From NCBI GenBank assembly GCA_910574475.1, contig CAJTAT010000013.1, positions 1-64,000 of the forward strand: DNA of 64,000 nt. Direction: 5' to 3'. This DNA is from Clostridia bacterium. Its GTDB lineage: Bacteria > Bacillota > Clostridia > Lachnospirales > Lachnospiraceae. Position numbers and translations under genes: made by a program. The notes beneath the pieces are model-generated. The model had not been told where the DNA came from. It saw only the letters and a program-made list of their open reading frames with translations, and ran no database searches. This document shows, one piece after another, positions 48,881-57,861 of the stretch (its first letter is position 1; the number at the start of each line of letters is the position of its first letter).

Positions 48881-50058
48881 CTATGAAAATACAATTGATG
48901 AATGTTCAGAGACAGCATGAAATGTATGCGACCGAATACGAGGAGGCAGCATTAAAAGTTCTTCGTAGTGGGGGATATATTGGCGGCACTGAAGTAGAGG
49001 CTTTCGAGGAAGAGTTTGCGGCATATGAAGGTGCGAAATATGGTGTTTCATGTGGAAATGGCACAGATGCACTTGTTTTAGCTTTGAGAGCATTAGGTAT
49101 TGGGAAGGGAGATGAGGTTATTACTGTCTCGTGGACCTTTTTTGCTACCGCAGAGAGTATTGCAGCAGTGGGGGCTACACCTGTTTTTGTAGACGTGGAT
49201 CCTGTTACGTATTGTATGGATCCTGCATTGGCAGAAAAAGCAATTACAAATAATACAAAAGCTATTTTACCAGTTCATTTTTATGGCAATTGTACAGAAA
49301 TGGAAAAACTTCGAAAAATATGTGATAGGTACAAGCTCTATCTTATTTCAGATTGTGCGCAATCTACGGGCAGCCGTTTTAAAGGGGAGAGGAAAAATAC
49401 ATTAGGCGATATAGCTTGTTTTTCATTTTTCCCAACTAAGAATTTAGGGGCTGATGGAGACGGGGGAATGGTACTTACCAACAATGAAGATATCGTGCGT
49501 GCTTGCCGTTCTTTAAAAGTTCACGGCTCAGGAAAAGATGGATTATGGACATTAAAAAGAGAATATGCGCTCAGAGAAAAAGAATTTCCTGCTAGTATGC
49601 CAGTGGGAGAGTCAAAATATTACAATTATTTAATTGGATACAATTCTCGATTGGATACTCTTCAGGCAGCTATTCTCAGAAAAAAACTAACACATATGGA
49701 AGACTTTATAGATGCTAGAAGGAGAAATGCGGAATTTTATAACAAAGCGTTGGAGGATACAGATTATATAGCACCAGAAGAACAAAAAGATACTTATCAT
49801 TCTTATTATATATATGCTCTTAAACATCCCCAAGCACAAAATATTATGAAGAAATTGAAGGCGGTAGGTATTGCTTGTGGTACTTACTATCCAGTGCCAT
49901 TACATCTTCAGGGAGCTTTTATTGAGTTGGGATACAAAGAAGGAGATCTGCCAGTTACGGAAGATTTGGCAAAACATTCTTTTGCAATTCCTGTTTTTCC
50001 AGAATTAAAAGATAGTGAAAAGGAATATATTGTTGAGCAGTTGAAAAAGTTTGGATAG
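48877..50058 (+). CDS. DegT/DnrJ/EryC1 aminotransferase, WbpE/WlbC-like
   Basis: 393 residues. IQLMNVQRQHEMYATEYEEAALKVLRSGGYIGG is typical of 3-aminotransferases such as WbpE, QdtB or FdtB. CGNGTDALVLALRALGIGKGDEVI, TVSWTFFATAESI, LISDCAQSTGSRFKG, and the PLP Lys in FFPTKNLGADGDGGM follow. In the WbpE pathway it aminates the 3-keto sugar made by a WbpB-like dehydrogenase, which is present four genes downstream. The precise sugar is an inference. Confidence 0.9.
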   Translation: MTMKIQLMNVQRQHEMYATEYEEAALKVLRSGGYIGGTEVEAFEEEFAAYEGAKYGVSCGNGTDALVLALRALGIGKGDEVITVSWTFFATAESIAAVGATPVFVDVDPVTYCMDPALAEKAITNNTKAILPVHFYGNCTEMEKLRKICDRYKLYLISDCAQSTGSRFKGERKNTLGDIACFSFFPTKNLGADGDGGMVLTNNEDIVRACRSLKVHGSGKDGLWTLKREYALREKEFPASMPVGESKYYNYLIGYNSRLDTLQAAILRKKLTHMEDFIDARRRNAEFYNKALEDTDYIAPEEQKDTYHSYYIYALKHPQAQNIMKKLKAVGIACGTYYPVPLHLQGAFIELGYKEGDLPVTEDLAKHSFAIPVFPELKDSEKEYIVEQLKKFG

Positions 50059-50085
50059 GAATAATATCAATGAAAGGGTAATTAA

Positions 50086-51021
50086 ATGAAGGAAATACCA
50101 TATGTAAATAGTGTTTTTGAACAGCCATGGTGGCTAGACATAGTTTCACCTGATAATTGGAAAGAAATAATTATTCGTGATGAAAAGTCAGAAGAGGTGC
50201 TTGCTCGCTTTGCATATGTAACAGATGGCAAAAGAGTATATATGCCAGAGAAAACACAAAATCTTGGCATTTGGATGTCAGAAAAAGTTTTAAAGAGTTA
50301 TAAAATGCAAAAAGAGATTATTAATAAAATATTTATGCAATTGGAATATTATAAAAGCATTTCCCAAGTATTAAGTCCCAAAAATGAATATGTTCTTCCA
50401 TTTAGGTGGTTAGGCTATAGGTTTGAGACAGGATTCACATATCGGATTGAAGATTTATCAGATATTGATCAGGTAAGATCTAATTTTAGCAAAAGTACAA
50501 AAAGAAATATAAATTATGCTGCAAAACGTGTAGAAGTGAGAGGAGATGTTGATATCAATAAAGCGGTTGATACAATGTGGAATCTGTTAGTTAAGACATA
50601 TGCTATTCAAAAGCGAAAGTATCCAGTATCTCGGGAATTTACAGAGAAATATATGCATGAAGCAATAAGAAATGGGAGGGGAAAGTATTTAGAAGCATGC
50701 GATAAGGATGGAAATATCCATTCTTGTGCTTTTTATCTTTTTGATTCAAACGTTTGCTATTATCTAACTGGAGCAAGAGATCCAGAATTTTCATCTAGCC
50801 AATCACAAGAATTGTTATTATGGGAAGGAATTCAGTTTGCATCACAGCATAGTAAGGTATTTGATTTTGAAGGCTCTATGGTTGAAGGAATCGAAAAATT
50901 TTTTCAGCAATTTGGTGGGAGAAATACCCCATATTATATATTATACAAACAGCCAGTGTTGAATGACGTTAAGGATATTATAAAACCAAGAATAAAGAAA
51001 TTAGTTGGATATAAGATTTAG
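50086..51021 (+). CDS. GNAT/FemAB-like acyl- or aminoacyltransferase
   Basis: 311 residues with two GNAT-like halves. The second half is the BioF2-like/FemAB-like type: FSKSTKRNINYAAKRVEV, VKTYAIQKRKYPVS, CAFYLFDSNVCYYLTGARDP and the C-terminal FDFEGSMVEGIEKFFQQFGG, which matches Acetyltransf_6 proteins of glycan loci. It may attach an acyl or amino-acid group to an amino sugar. Substrate unknown. No membrane segment. Starts after a 27-base gap. Confidence 0.8.
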   Translation: MKEIPYVNSVFEQPWWLDIVSPDNWKEIIIRDEKSEEVLARFAYVTDGKRVYMPEKTQNLGIWMSEKVLKSYKMQKEIINKIFMQLEYYKSISQVLSPKNEYVLPFRWLGYRFETGFTYRIEDLSDIDQVRSNFSKSTKRNINYAAKRVEVRGDVDINKAVDTMWNLLVKTYAIQKRKYPVSREFTEKYMHEAIRNGRGKYLEACDKDGNIHSCAFYLFDSNVCYYLTGARDPEFSSSQSQELLLWEGIQFASQHSKVFDFEGSMVEGIEKFFQQFGGRNTPYYILYKQPVLNDVKDIIKPRIKKLVGYKI

Positions 51022-51059
51022 GAAAGATATAAACGAAAGGACTACGAGGAGGAACCCAT

Positions 51060-52175
51060 ATGATTAAAGTCTGCCATATGACCAGTGTTCATACAAGATA
51101 TGATGGGAGAATTTTTAAAAAAGAATGTGTTTCTTTAGCAGAGGCCGGATTTCAAGTGTACTTGGTTGTTAATGATGAAATACCAGATGAAATAAAGAAA
51201 GAAGTACACATTGTCTCTACTTTATATAATCCCAGAAATAGATTTGATAGGGTATTTAAGTCTACAAAGAAAGTATATGAAAAGGCTCTTGCTATTGATG
51301 CTGAAGTATATCATTTTCATGATCCAGAATTAATGCCTTATGGATATTTTTTAAAAAAAAGAGGAAAGAAAGTTATTTTTGATAGTCACGAATATACAGT
51401 AAGGCAAATAGAATGTAAACGGTATTTGCCCTGGTTATTAAGAAAAATTCTCTCTTTTTTTTATAAAAGATATGAAAGATATATAGTGAGCAAACTGGAT
51501 GCAGTTGTTGTTCCTGGAACATCAGGAGGAGCGAGCTATTTTGGAGGACATTGTAGAAAAGAAATTATAATAGACAATGTGCCCAGAATTGCCTCTGTTT
51601 TTTCGGCAAGTACTAAATTTGATCAGCGAAAAATTCAGGCATGTTATATGGGAGGCTTATCAGAAGTAAGAGGCGTTGTTAAGATGTCAGAGGCTTCCAC
51701 AAGGGCTAAAATCCCTTTGGTTTTGGGAGGGGAATTTATGCCTAAAGATTTGGAAGAACAGATTGTTTGTGATAAAAATAAGTTTATTGAATATAGAGGG
51801 TTCCTAGATACATCAGAAATCAAAGAAATATTAAATGAAAGCTATATGGGACTCTGTGTACCACAATCTACAGGACAGTATCAATATATGGATAATTTAT
51901 CTACAAAGGTTTATGAGTGTATGGGTGCTGGAATACCTGTGATTGTATCAAATTTTCCTTGTTATAGAAAGCTGATAGAGGACTTTAATTGTGGTTTATG
52001 TGTTGATTCAGGAAGTGCAGATGAGATTGCAGAAGGCATGAAATGGCTTTTGGATCACCCTAAAGAAGCAGAAGAAATGGGTAAACAAGGGCAACAAGCA
52101 GTAAAAATGAAGTTTAATTGGGAAATAGAGGAACAAAAGCTAGTATCTTTATATCAAGATCTAACAAGACGATAA
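51060..52175 (+). CDS. GT4-family glycosyltransferase
   Basis: 371 residues, GT-B fold. N-terminal KVCHMTSVHTRYDGRIFKKECVSLAEAGF is the usual opening (H-x-R-xDxRIF). YHFHDPELMPYGYFLKKRGK and IFDSHEYTVRQIE mark the acceptor domain. ACYMGGLSEVRGVVKM begins the donor domain, and the conserved KVYECMGAGIPVIVSNFPCY lies near the end. Retaining linkage is expected for GT4. Ribosome site GAGGAGG. Confidence 0.88.
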   Translation: MIKVCHMTSVHTRYDGRIFKKECVSLAEAGFQVYLVVNDEIPDEIKKEVHIVSTLYNPRNRFDRVFKSTKKVYEKALAIDAEVYHFHDPELMPYGYFLKKRGKKVIFDSHEYTVRQIECKRYLPWLLRKILSFFYKRYERYIVSKLDAVVVPGTSGGASYFGGHCRKEIIIDNVPRIASVFSASTKFDQRKIQACYMGGLSEVRGVVKMSEASTRAKIPLVLGGEFMPKDLEEQIVCDKNKFIEYRGFLDTSEIKEILNESYMGLCVPQSTGQYQYMDNLSTKVYECMGAGIPVIVSNFPCYRKLIEDFNCGLCVDSGSADEIAEGMKWLLDHPKEAEEMGKQGQQAVKMKFNWEIEEQKLVSLYQDLTRR

Positions 52176-52233
52176 TAAATGCTCGTCTTGCTCAAAAGAA
52201 TAGTAAGATCTATAGTAGAGGAGGAGAAAGATA

Positions 52234-53313
52234 ATGAGATATGCACTTATTGGATGTGGGCGTATTGCTATAAATCATTTAAAAGCAGTGCTCAATAATA
52301 AGCTAGAGCTAATTGCAGTGTGTGATACTTTGCCAGAGGCAATGGAAAAGCTGCTGGATAAATATGGATTAAAGGAAGACGATAGTATTCAAAGATATGT
52401 AAATTATAAAGAGTTAATAGATAATCATCCAGAACTTCAACTTATCAGTATTGCTACGGACAGTGGTGTTCATGCGGAGATAGCTCTATATTGTATAGAA
52501 CATGGAATTAATGTAATAGTAGAAAAGCCAATCGCAATGTCAATTGCTGATGCTGATGAAATTATAAAGCGATCAGATGATAAAGGAGTAAAGGTTTCTG
52601 CTTGTCATCAAAATCGCTTTAATATTGCTGTGCAGAAGATGAGAAATGCGCTTGAAGCCGGGAGATTTGGTAAATTGTCTCATGGAGCCATCCATATTCG
52701 GTGGAACCGTGGCAAGGGATATTATGATCAAGCAGCATGGAGAGGAAAATGGGCTTCTGATGGCGGAGCTCTTATGAATCAATGTATTCACGGAATTGAT
52801 CTTCTTCGTTGGATGCTTGGTGATGAGATTGAAGAGGTTTATGGTGCAACGCGTCAACAATATCATAACTATTTAGAAGCTGAAGATGTTGGTATAGCTG
52901 TAGTAAAATTTAAAAATGGCGCTATCGGAACAATTGAGGGTACAGTAAATGTTTACCCAAAGAATTTGGAGGAAACATTATATTTGTTTGGAGAAAATGG
53001 GACGATAAAACTTGGCGGTACTAGCACAAATAATATTGATGTATGGGAATTTGCAGATATGAGTGATGAGGATAAAAATTACCAGGGATTACAAGAAGAG
53101 ACAAGCAATGTATATGGAAATGGGCATACAAGTCTTTTCGCTGATATGATAGATGCTATTGAGAACAATAGAAATCCATATGTAGATGCAAAAGCAGGGC
53201 GAAATGCTTTAGAAGTGGTACTTGCTATTTATAAAAGCCAAAAGACAGGTCAACCAGTAAAATTGCCATTGGATAATTTTTCTAGCATTGATATGGTTGG
53301 AACATTTCAGTAG
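52234..53313 (+). CDS. Gfo/Idh/MocA-family sugar dehydrogenase, WbpB/WlbA-like
   Basis: 359 residues. NAD-binding ALIGCGRIAINHLKAV, the EKPIAMS motif with catalytic Lys, VSACHQNRFN, and SDGGALMNQCIHGIDLLRWM with the conserved GxxxxxxxHxxD. This last motif resembles WlbA/WbpB, which oxidise UDP-GlcNAcA at C3. With the WbpE- and WbpD-like genes in the same operon a 2,3-diamino sugar is likely. Ribosome site GAGGAGG. Preceded by a 58-base gap. Confidence 0.9.
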   Translation: MRYALIGCGRIAINHLKAVLNNKLELIAVCDTLPEAMEKLLDKYGLKEDDSIQRYVNYKELIDNHPELQLISIATDSGVHAEIALYCIEHGINVIVEKPIAMSIADADEIIKRSDDKGVKVSACHQNRFNIAVQKMRNALEAGRFGKLSHGAIHIRWNRGKGYYDQAAWRGKWASDGGALMNQCIHGIDLLRWMLGDEIEEVYGATRQQYHNYLEAEDVGIAVVKFKNGAIGTIEGTVNVYPKNLEETLYLFGENGTIKLGGTSTNNIDVWEFADMSDEDKNYQGLQEETSNVYGNGHTSLFADMIDAIENNRNPYVDAKAGRNALEVVLAIYKSQKTGQPVKLPLDNFSSIDMVGTFQ

Positions 53314-53324
53314 AAAGATTAGAT

Positions 53325-54668
53325 ATGAATATAAAAAAAATTTCATTTAAGATTGGAACTTCTAGGCACATCTCGAAAAAGATGGCTTTTTTAATTTGGT
53401 GTATTTTGTATAAACTTTGTCTTGATATAGGATATTCAAAAATTATTGGCGTATATTTTGAATATCTTGGATTTATCATTGCGCCAACATTATTATTAAA
53501 ATTTTGTTCATGGGCAATATTTTTGATGTTTATTGGGTTAACTTATAAATGTTATCAAAATAGAAATTGCCTTTCGGATGAGATTATTTTTGTTCTGTTT
53601 CTTTTATCGGTTGCACCATCAACAACCATGATTGCTTATGGACAGTACCCGGTTGGATTTATAATATGTATAATTGTATATTGGTTAACAATTTTCTTGG
53701 TACATCGTTTGTTTTCAATAAGAGATATGCATTTTATAACTAGAGGAAAGAATAAACCATATTATGGATATGTATTGGCATTTATTCTTGGCCTACTGAT
53801 TTTTGTCGTTGTTTTTATTTCAGGAAGATATACTCATTTTCGCCTTCACTTCAATCTGTTGACAGTATATGAACTGAGAGATGAAGCTGCAGAATACAAC
53901 CTTCCTGCAATACTGCGATATTTGTATGGGTGGGGACGTGTTACTATCCCAATGTTTATTATTTACTTTTTTTGCAGAGGTAAAAAGATTTTGGGATGGG
54001 TGTGTTTTTGTATACAGATACTAAATTTTGGTATTGAAGGCTCAAAAACAGTGTTTTTCCTGGCGGTATTTGCAGTAATTATTGCACATCTACCTAAAAT
54101 GAAAATGGAATTTTTAAATGTGCTGATTTTAAGAGGAATAACCTGCTTGTATGCTTTATGTATTTTAATATATAAATTTGCTGGAAATATAGTGCCAATC
54201 TCATTATTTATGAGAAGAATATTATTTACACCTGCATATTTGGAATGGGCGTACTATGACTTCTTTTTGGACAAAACGCCAGATTTTTTTAGAACAAGTT
54301 TTTTAAGACATTTGGGATTTAAAACGCCATATCCTCGTTTGGTTAATATGATTGGAGGAATATATGGAAATTCATATGAGACAAATGCAAATAACGGGTT
54401 GCTTTCAGACGCAATTGCAAATTGGGGACATATTGGTATACTGATAATGCCTATCATTTTATGCCTGGTATTATGTGTACTTGATGATACTTCAAAAAGA
54501 TTGGATCCGAGGATCTATATTTTAAGCGCTCTTTATTTATCGATAGTACTAACTAATACATTTTTGACTACAGTGTTATTAACTCATGGGCTATTAATTG
54601 TAATGATAATATTATTTTTAATGAGAAGAGAGTCTGCAAATCGAAGAAAAAACTTTTGGAGCCATTAA
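53325..54668 (+). CDS. Wzy-like polysaccharide polymerase (multi-span membrane protein)
   Basis: 447 residues with around 11-12 hydrophobic segments and a large loop in the second half (RTSFLRHLGFKTPYPRLVNM then IGGIYGNSYETNANNGLLSD), which is the layout of O-antigen polymerases. The NANNGLLSDAIANWGHIGIL stretch is typical of Wzy proteins from oligosaccharide-repeat clusters. It would join lipid-linked repeat units outside the membrane. Wzy proteins share little sequence, so the call rests on topology, context and this loop. Confidence 0.75.
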   Translation: MNIKKISFKIGTSRHISKKMAFLIWCILYKLCLDIGYSKIIGVYFEYLGFIIAPTLLLKFCSWAIFLMFIGLTYKCYQNRNCLSDEIIFVLFLLSVAPSTTMIAYGQYPVGFIICIIVYWLTIFLVHRLFSIRDMHFITRGKNKPYYGYVLAFILGLLIFVVVFISGRYTHFRLHFNLLTVYELRDEAAEYNLPAILRYLYGWGRVTIPMFIIYFFCRGKKILGWVCFCIQILNFGIEGSKTVFFLAVFAVIIAHLPKMKMEFLNVLILRGITCLYALCILIYKFAGNIVPISLFMRRILFTPAYLEWAYYDFFLDKTPDFFRTSFLRHLGFKTPYPRLVNMIGGIYGNSYETNANNGLLSDAIANWGHIGILIMPIILCLVLCVLDDTSKRLDPRIYILSALYLSIVLTNTFLTTVLLTHGLLIVMIILFLMRRESANRRKNFWSH

Positions 54669-54709
54669 CATATATGGAGTTCTAATGTAAATTAGAAAGG
54701 TGAGTAAAA

Positions 54710-55279
54710 ATGCGCAGAGATGTGAAAATACATGAGACAGCAATTGTTGGAGAAAAAGCTTTGATAGGAGATGGAACTTCCATATGGCAGTATTGCATTA
54801 TTCAAAATGATGTAATAATAGGAAGTAATTGTAGTTTTGGTGCAAATGTATTTGTAGAAAATGGAGTGAAGCTTGGAGATGGAGTTAAAGTAAAGAATAA
54901 TATTTCTTTATATACAGGTGTCATTTGCGAAGATGGAGTTTTTCTTGGACCGAACTGTGTATTTACAAACGTTATCAATCCCAGGAGTTTTATTAGTAGA
55001 AAAAGTGAGTTCCAGAATACACTGATAAAAAAGGGAGCATCAATAGGAGCAAATTCTACAATTGTCTGTGGAAATATAATAGGAAAATATGCCATGGTAG
55101 GTGCGGGATCCGTTGTGACTAAAAATGTACCTAATTATGCACTTGTTATGGGAAATCCAGCTAAAATCAAAGGATATGTTTGTAAATGTGGATGTAATTT
55201 AGATTCAAAAATGAGATGCCGTGAATGTGGCAAAGAGTATAGGATAAAAGAAGGTATAGTTCATGAGAAAGTCAGGTAA
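54710..55279 (+). CDS. Left-handed beta-helix N-acyltransferase, WbpD/WlbB-like, with zinc-ribbon tail
   Basis: 189 residues. Hexapeptide repeats throughout (KALIGDGTSIWQYCIIQNDVIIGSNCSFGANVFVENGVKLGDGVKV), VFTNVINPRSFI and KGASIGANSTIVCGNIIGKYAMVGAGSVVTKNVPNYALVMGNPAKI match WbpD/WlbB, which acetylate the 3-amino group. The last ~30 residues form CKCGCNLDSKMRCRECGKEY, a four-Cys (CxC...CxxC) zinc ribbon that the standard enzymes do not carry or carry variably. The gene overlaps the flippase gene by 17 bases. Confidence 0.9.
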   Translation: MRRDVKIHETAIVGEKALIGDGTSIWQYCIIQNDVIIGSNCSFGANVFVENGVKLGDGVKVKNNISLYTGVICEDGVFLGPNCVFTNVINPRSFISRKSEFQNTLIKKGASIGANSTIVCGNIIGKYAMVGAGSVVTKNVPNYALVMGNPAKIKGYVCKCGCNLDSKMRCRECGKEYRIKEGIVHEKVR

Positions 55280-56789
55280 AAATGGACTTGCTCAAATTTT
55301 AACATCAATTACAGGAATTGTACTTATTTCAAAAGTATTTGGTTTTATAAAACAAATGGTTACAGCGAATACTTTTGGAGCAAACATTGAAACGGATCTG
55401 CTCTCTTTATCACAGGGATTATATGGGAATATTGAATATGTGATAGCACAGGTTTTCACAACTGCATTTATAGCAGTTTATATACACAGCAAATCCTCAG
55501 GCAGAACAAATTCCCAGAGGTTTGTTTCAGATGTGATGAAAGTAATGATTGGTGGTAGTTGTTTAATCATGATAGCCATTATTTTTTTGTCACCATTTAT
55601 ATCAAGAATTATTGCTCCCAGCTATAACAGTGATTTGCACAGACGATTAACATTTTATTTAATTATTTTTGCGCCTGTTTTAGTTGTGTTTTCTATCACA
55701 GCAATTTTCCAGTCAATACTAAATGCAAATGAAGTATATATTCCAGCTCAGCTAGTTGGACTGAATCAAAGCGTAATAATAATTATATGTATTTTTTTGC
55801 TATCTGAAAAGTTTGGCATTTGGTCACTTGTGATAGGCTTCTTTATATATCCTATATGGAATATAGTTTATCTTTTTCTAAAATCATATCCATTCCTAAG
55901 TTTAAGAAAAGAAAACCCTTTTAAAAGCGTGGAAATTCATCAATTTGTAGTAATGTTAGGACCATTGTTTGTTGGATACTCAATGGTTTTTATTAATCAA
56001 CAGGTGGATAAAATTTTAGTATCTGGATTAGAAGTGGGCGCTGTAACTGCAATGGGATATAGTGCTGTTCTTTCGAATTTTGTGATTGCGCTTATAGCAT
56101 CATTTTGTACGGTTTTTTTTACAAGGCTTACAGAAACACTTTCAGAAAAAAATATGGTTGGTACTGCTACCGTATTTAATAAGGCTGCTACTGTGCTTAT
56201 TACAATTTTTTTGCCTATAAGTATCATTACAATACTATGTTCTAAAGATATTGTAACAATTGCTTTTGGACGGGGAAATTTTGGAAATAAAGCAATTTCG
56301 ACTGCTGCAATGGCATTAATGGGATATGGATTTATCTTTGTCCCTAATGCTATAAAAAATTTGTGCAGCCGGTATTTATATGGGAATCAAGATTCAAAAA
56401 CACCAATGATTAATAGTAGCCTGGCGATAATAGTGAATATAATATTGAGCATTATTTTAGTGAAAAAGTTCCAAGTATTTGGAATTACATTTGCTAGTAG
56501 TATAGCAGAGGCCATATGTGCTTTGCTGAATATGATATGTATTAAAAAGCAGATAACTAATAATTCAAATAAGCATATGATACAAAAGCTACTGGTAATA
56601 TGGATTATTGGAAGTGGTGTGTGTGTATTGCTGTGTACTACTTTAAATAATAATATGAAAGATATCTCTGCTACAATTAGATTTGTCGTTATTTGTGTAA
56701 TATCTTTAGGAGGATATATTTTGGCAGTATCCCCTATTTTATTTAAAGAATATAAGGGATTTATATTTTATAGGAAGAAGAGTAAGTGA
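55263..56789 (+). CDS. MurJ/MviN-like lipid-linked oligosaccharide flippase
   Basis: 508 residues with about fourteen membrane helices. ITGIVLISKVFGFIKQMVTANTFG and LSLSQGLYGNIEYVIAQVFTTAFIAVY are MurJ-type rather than Wzx-type openings. The mid-region IFQSILNANEVYIPAQLVGL and RYLYGNQDSKTPMINSS also match MurJ. Placed inside a Wzy-dependent locus it most likely flips undecaprenyl-PP-linked repeat units instead of lipid II. It overlaps the acyltransferase gene at its start. Confidence 0.85.
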   Translation: MRKSGKNGLAQILTSITGIVLISKVFGFIKQMVTANTFGANIETDLLSLSQGLYGNIEYVIAQVFTTAFIAVYIHSKSSGRTNSQRFVSDVMKVMIGGSCLIMIAIIFLSPFISRIIAPSYNSDLHRRLTFYLIIFAPVLVVFSITAIFQSILNANEVYIPAQLVGLNQSVIIIICIFLLSEKFGIWSLVIGFFIYPIWNIVYLFLKSYPFLSLRKENPFKSVEIHQFVVMLGPLFVGYSMVFINQQVDKILVSGLEVGAVTAMGYSAVLSNFVIALIASFCTVFFTRLTETLSEKNMVGTATVFNKAATVLITIFLPISIITILCSKDIVTIAFGRGNFGNKAISTAAMALMGYGFIFVPNAIKNLCSRYLYGNQDSKTPMINSSLAIIVNIILSIILVKKFQVFGITFASSIAEAICALLNMICIKKQITNNSNKHMIQKLLVIWIIGSGVCVLLCTTLNNNMKDISATIRFVVICVISLGGYILAVSPILFKEYKGFIFYRKKSK

Positions 56790-56819
56790 ATAAAAAGTTT
56801 ACAGATGGAGGAAGTTAAA

Positions 56820-57851
56820 TTGAAATCTGATATACAGTATATTGTTATTGGAGGATTTAATGCATCAGGCTCAAGTGCAGTAATAGATTTATTAAAAGAA
56901 TTCAAGGCAGTCCATGATTGTGATTGTGAGATGAGGTTTATTTGTGATCCTTATGGAGTTAAAGAATTAGAAAAATCATTAACGGAAAGATGGGATGTAA
57001 TTAATTCTGCCGCGGCTATGCAAGATTTTTGGAATATGTGTAAATTGGGGTGCAGAAAAAAAAGTTATTTTCCGTTAGCGCCATATGGCATGGGGTATCG
57101 TGAAAAAATCAATCCCAGATTTATGCAAATTACAGAACAGTATCTGGATAGGCTGACAGATTTCAAATTTTTAGATCAGTATTTTCATTTTAAGTCAAAA
57201 GCCCCATATTTTAGGTATGTGCTTGATAGATGTCGTTATGGTGTGGAATTCTATACCCATGGTAAAATCCATGTTGCAAATAGGAATATAGAGCCGTTGA
57301 GATTTTCTCATCCTTCTAAGGAAAAATTTTATTTTGAGACAAAGAGATATTTCGATAAGCTGTTTGATGTGGAATCACTTCAAAAACAGCATAAAAAGTA
57401 TATTGTATTAGATCAGCCATTGGCACCAAATGACTCGGATCTGGTTGAAAAATATTTTAATAACGCAAAAATGATAATTGTTGACAGGGATCCGCGGGAT
57501 ATGTTTGCAGATATTATGTTCTATAGTGTGTTAATCGATGACAGAAAAAACACAGAAGAGCATGGAAAAAATTTTGCAAAGCGGCAAATTGCATTAAGAG
57601 AAAACATTAGACTAAATGAAAATATTATGAAAATATATTTTGAGGATCTAATCTATCATTATGAGGAAACAAGGAACAAGGTTATGGAATTTTTGAAAAT
57701 CGATCCCACATCTCCATGTACGCAAAGGAAATTTCTTGATCCGAAAAAATCAAAAAAGAATGTAGAATCCTGGAAACGAATATATAAAGACTATAATCAT
57801 GTTATAGATACTATTGCCGTAGAGTTAAAAGATTATTTATATAAAAGGTAA
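56820..57851 (+). CDS. PAPS-dependent sulfotransferase-like protein
   Basis: 343 residues from TTG 56820, placed 8 bases after GGAGG. ATG 56805 is in frame but itself overlaps that ribosome site. The 5'-phosphosulfate loop is VIGGFNASGSSAVIDLLKEF and the 3'-phosphate site is MIIVDRDPRDMFADIMFYSV (Arg and Ser expected to contact PAPS). YFEDLIYHYEETRNKVMEFL is the usual C-terminal helix. It would sulfate a sugar hydroxyl or amine. No PAPS synthesis genes are in the window. Confidence 0.82.
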   Translation: MKSDIQYIVIGGFNASGSSAVIDLLKEFKAVHDCDCEMRFICDPYGVKELEKSLTERWDVINSAAAMQDFWNMCKLGCRKKSYFPLAPYGMGYREKINPRFMQITEQYLDRLTDFKFLDQYFHFKSKAPYFRYVLDRCRYGVEFYTHGKIHVANRNIEPLRFSHPSKEKFYFETKRYFDKLFDVESLQKQHKKYIVLDQPLAPNDSDLVEKYFNNAKMIIVDRDPRDMFADIMFYSVLIDDRKNTEEHGKNFAKRQIALRENIRLNENIMKIYFEDLIYHYEETRNKVMEFLKIDPTSPCTQRKFLDPKKSKKNVESWKRIYKDYNHVIDTIAVELKDYLYKR

Positions 57852-57861
57852 GGAGAAAAGA

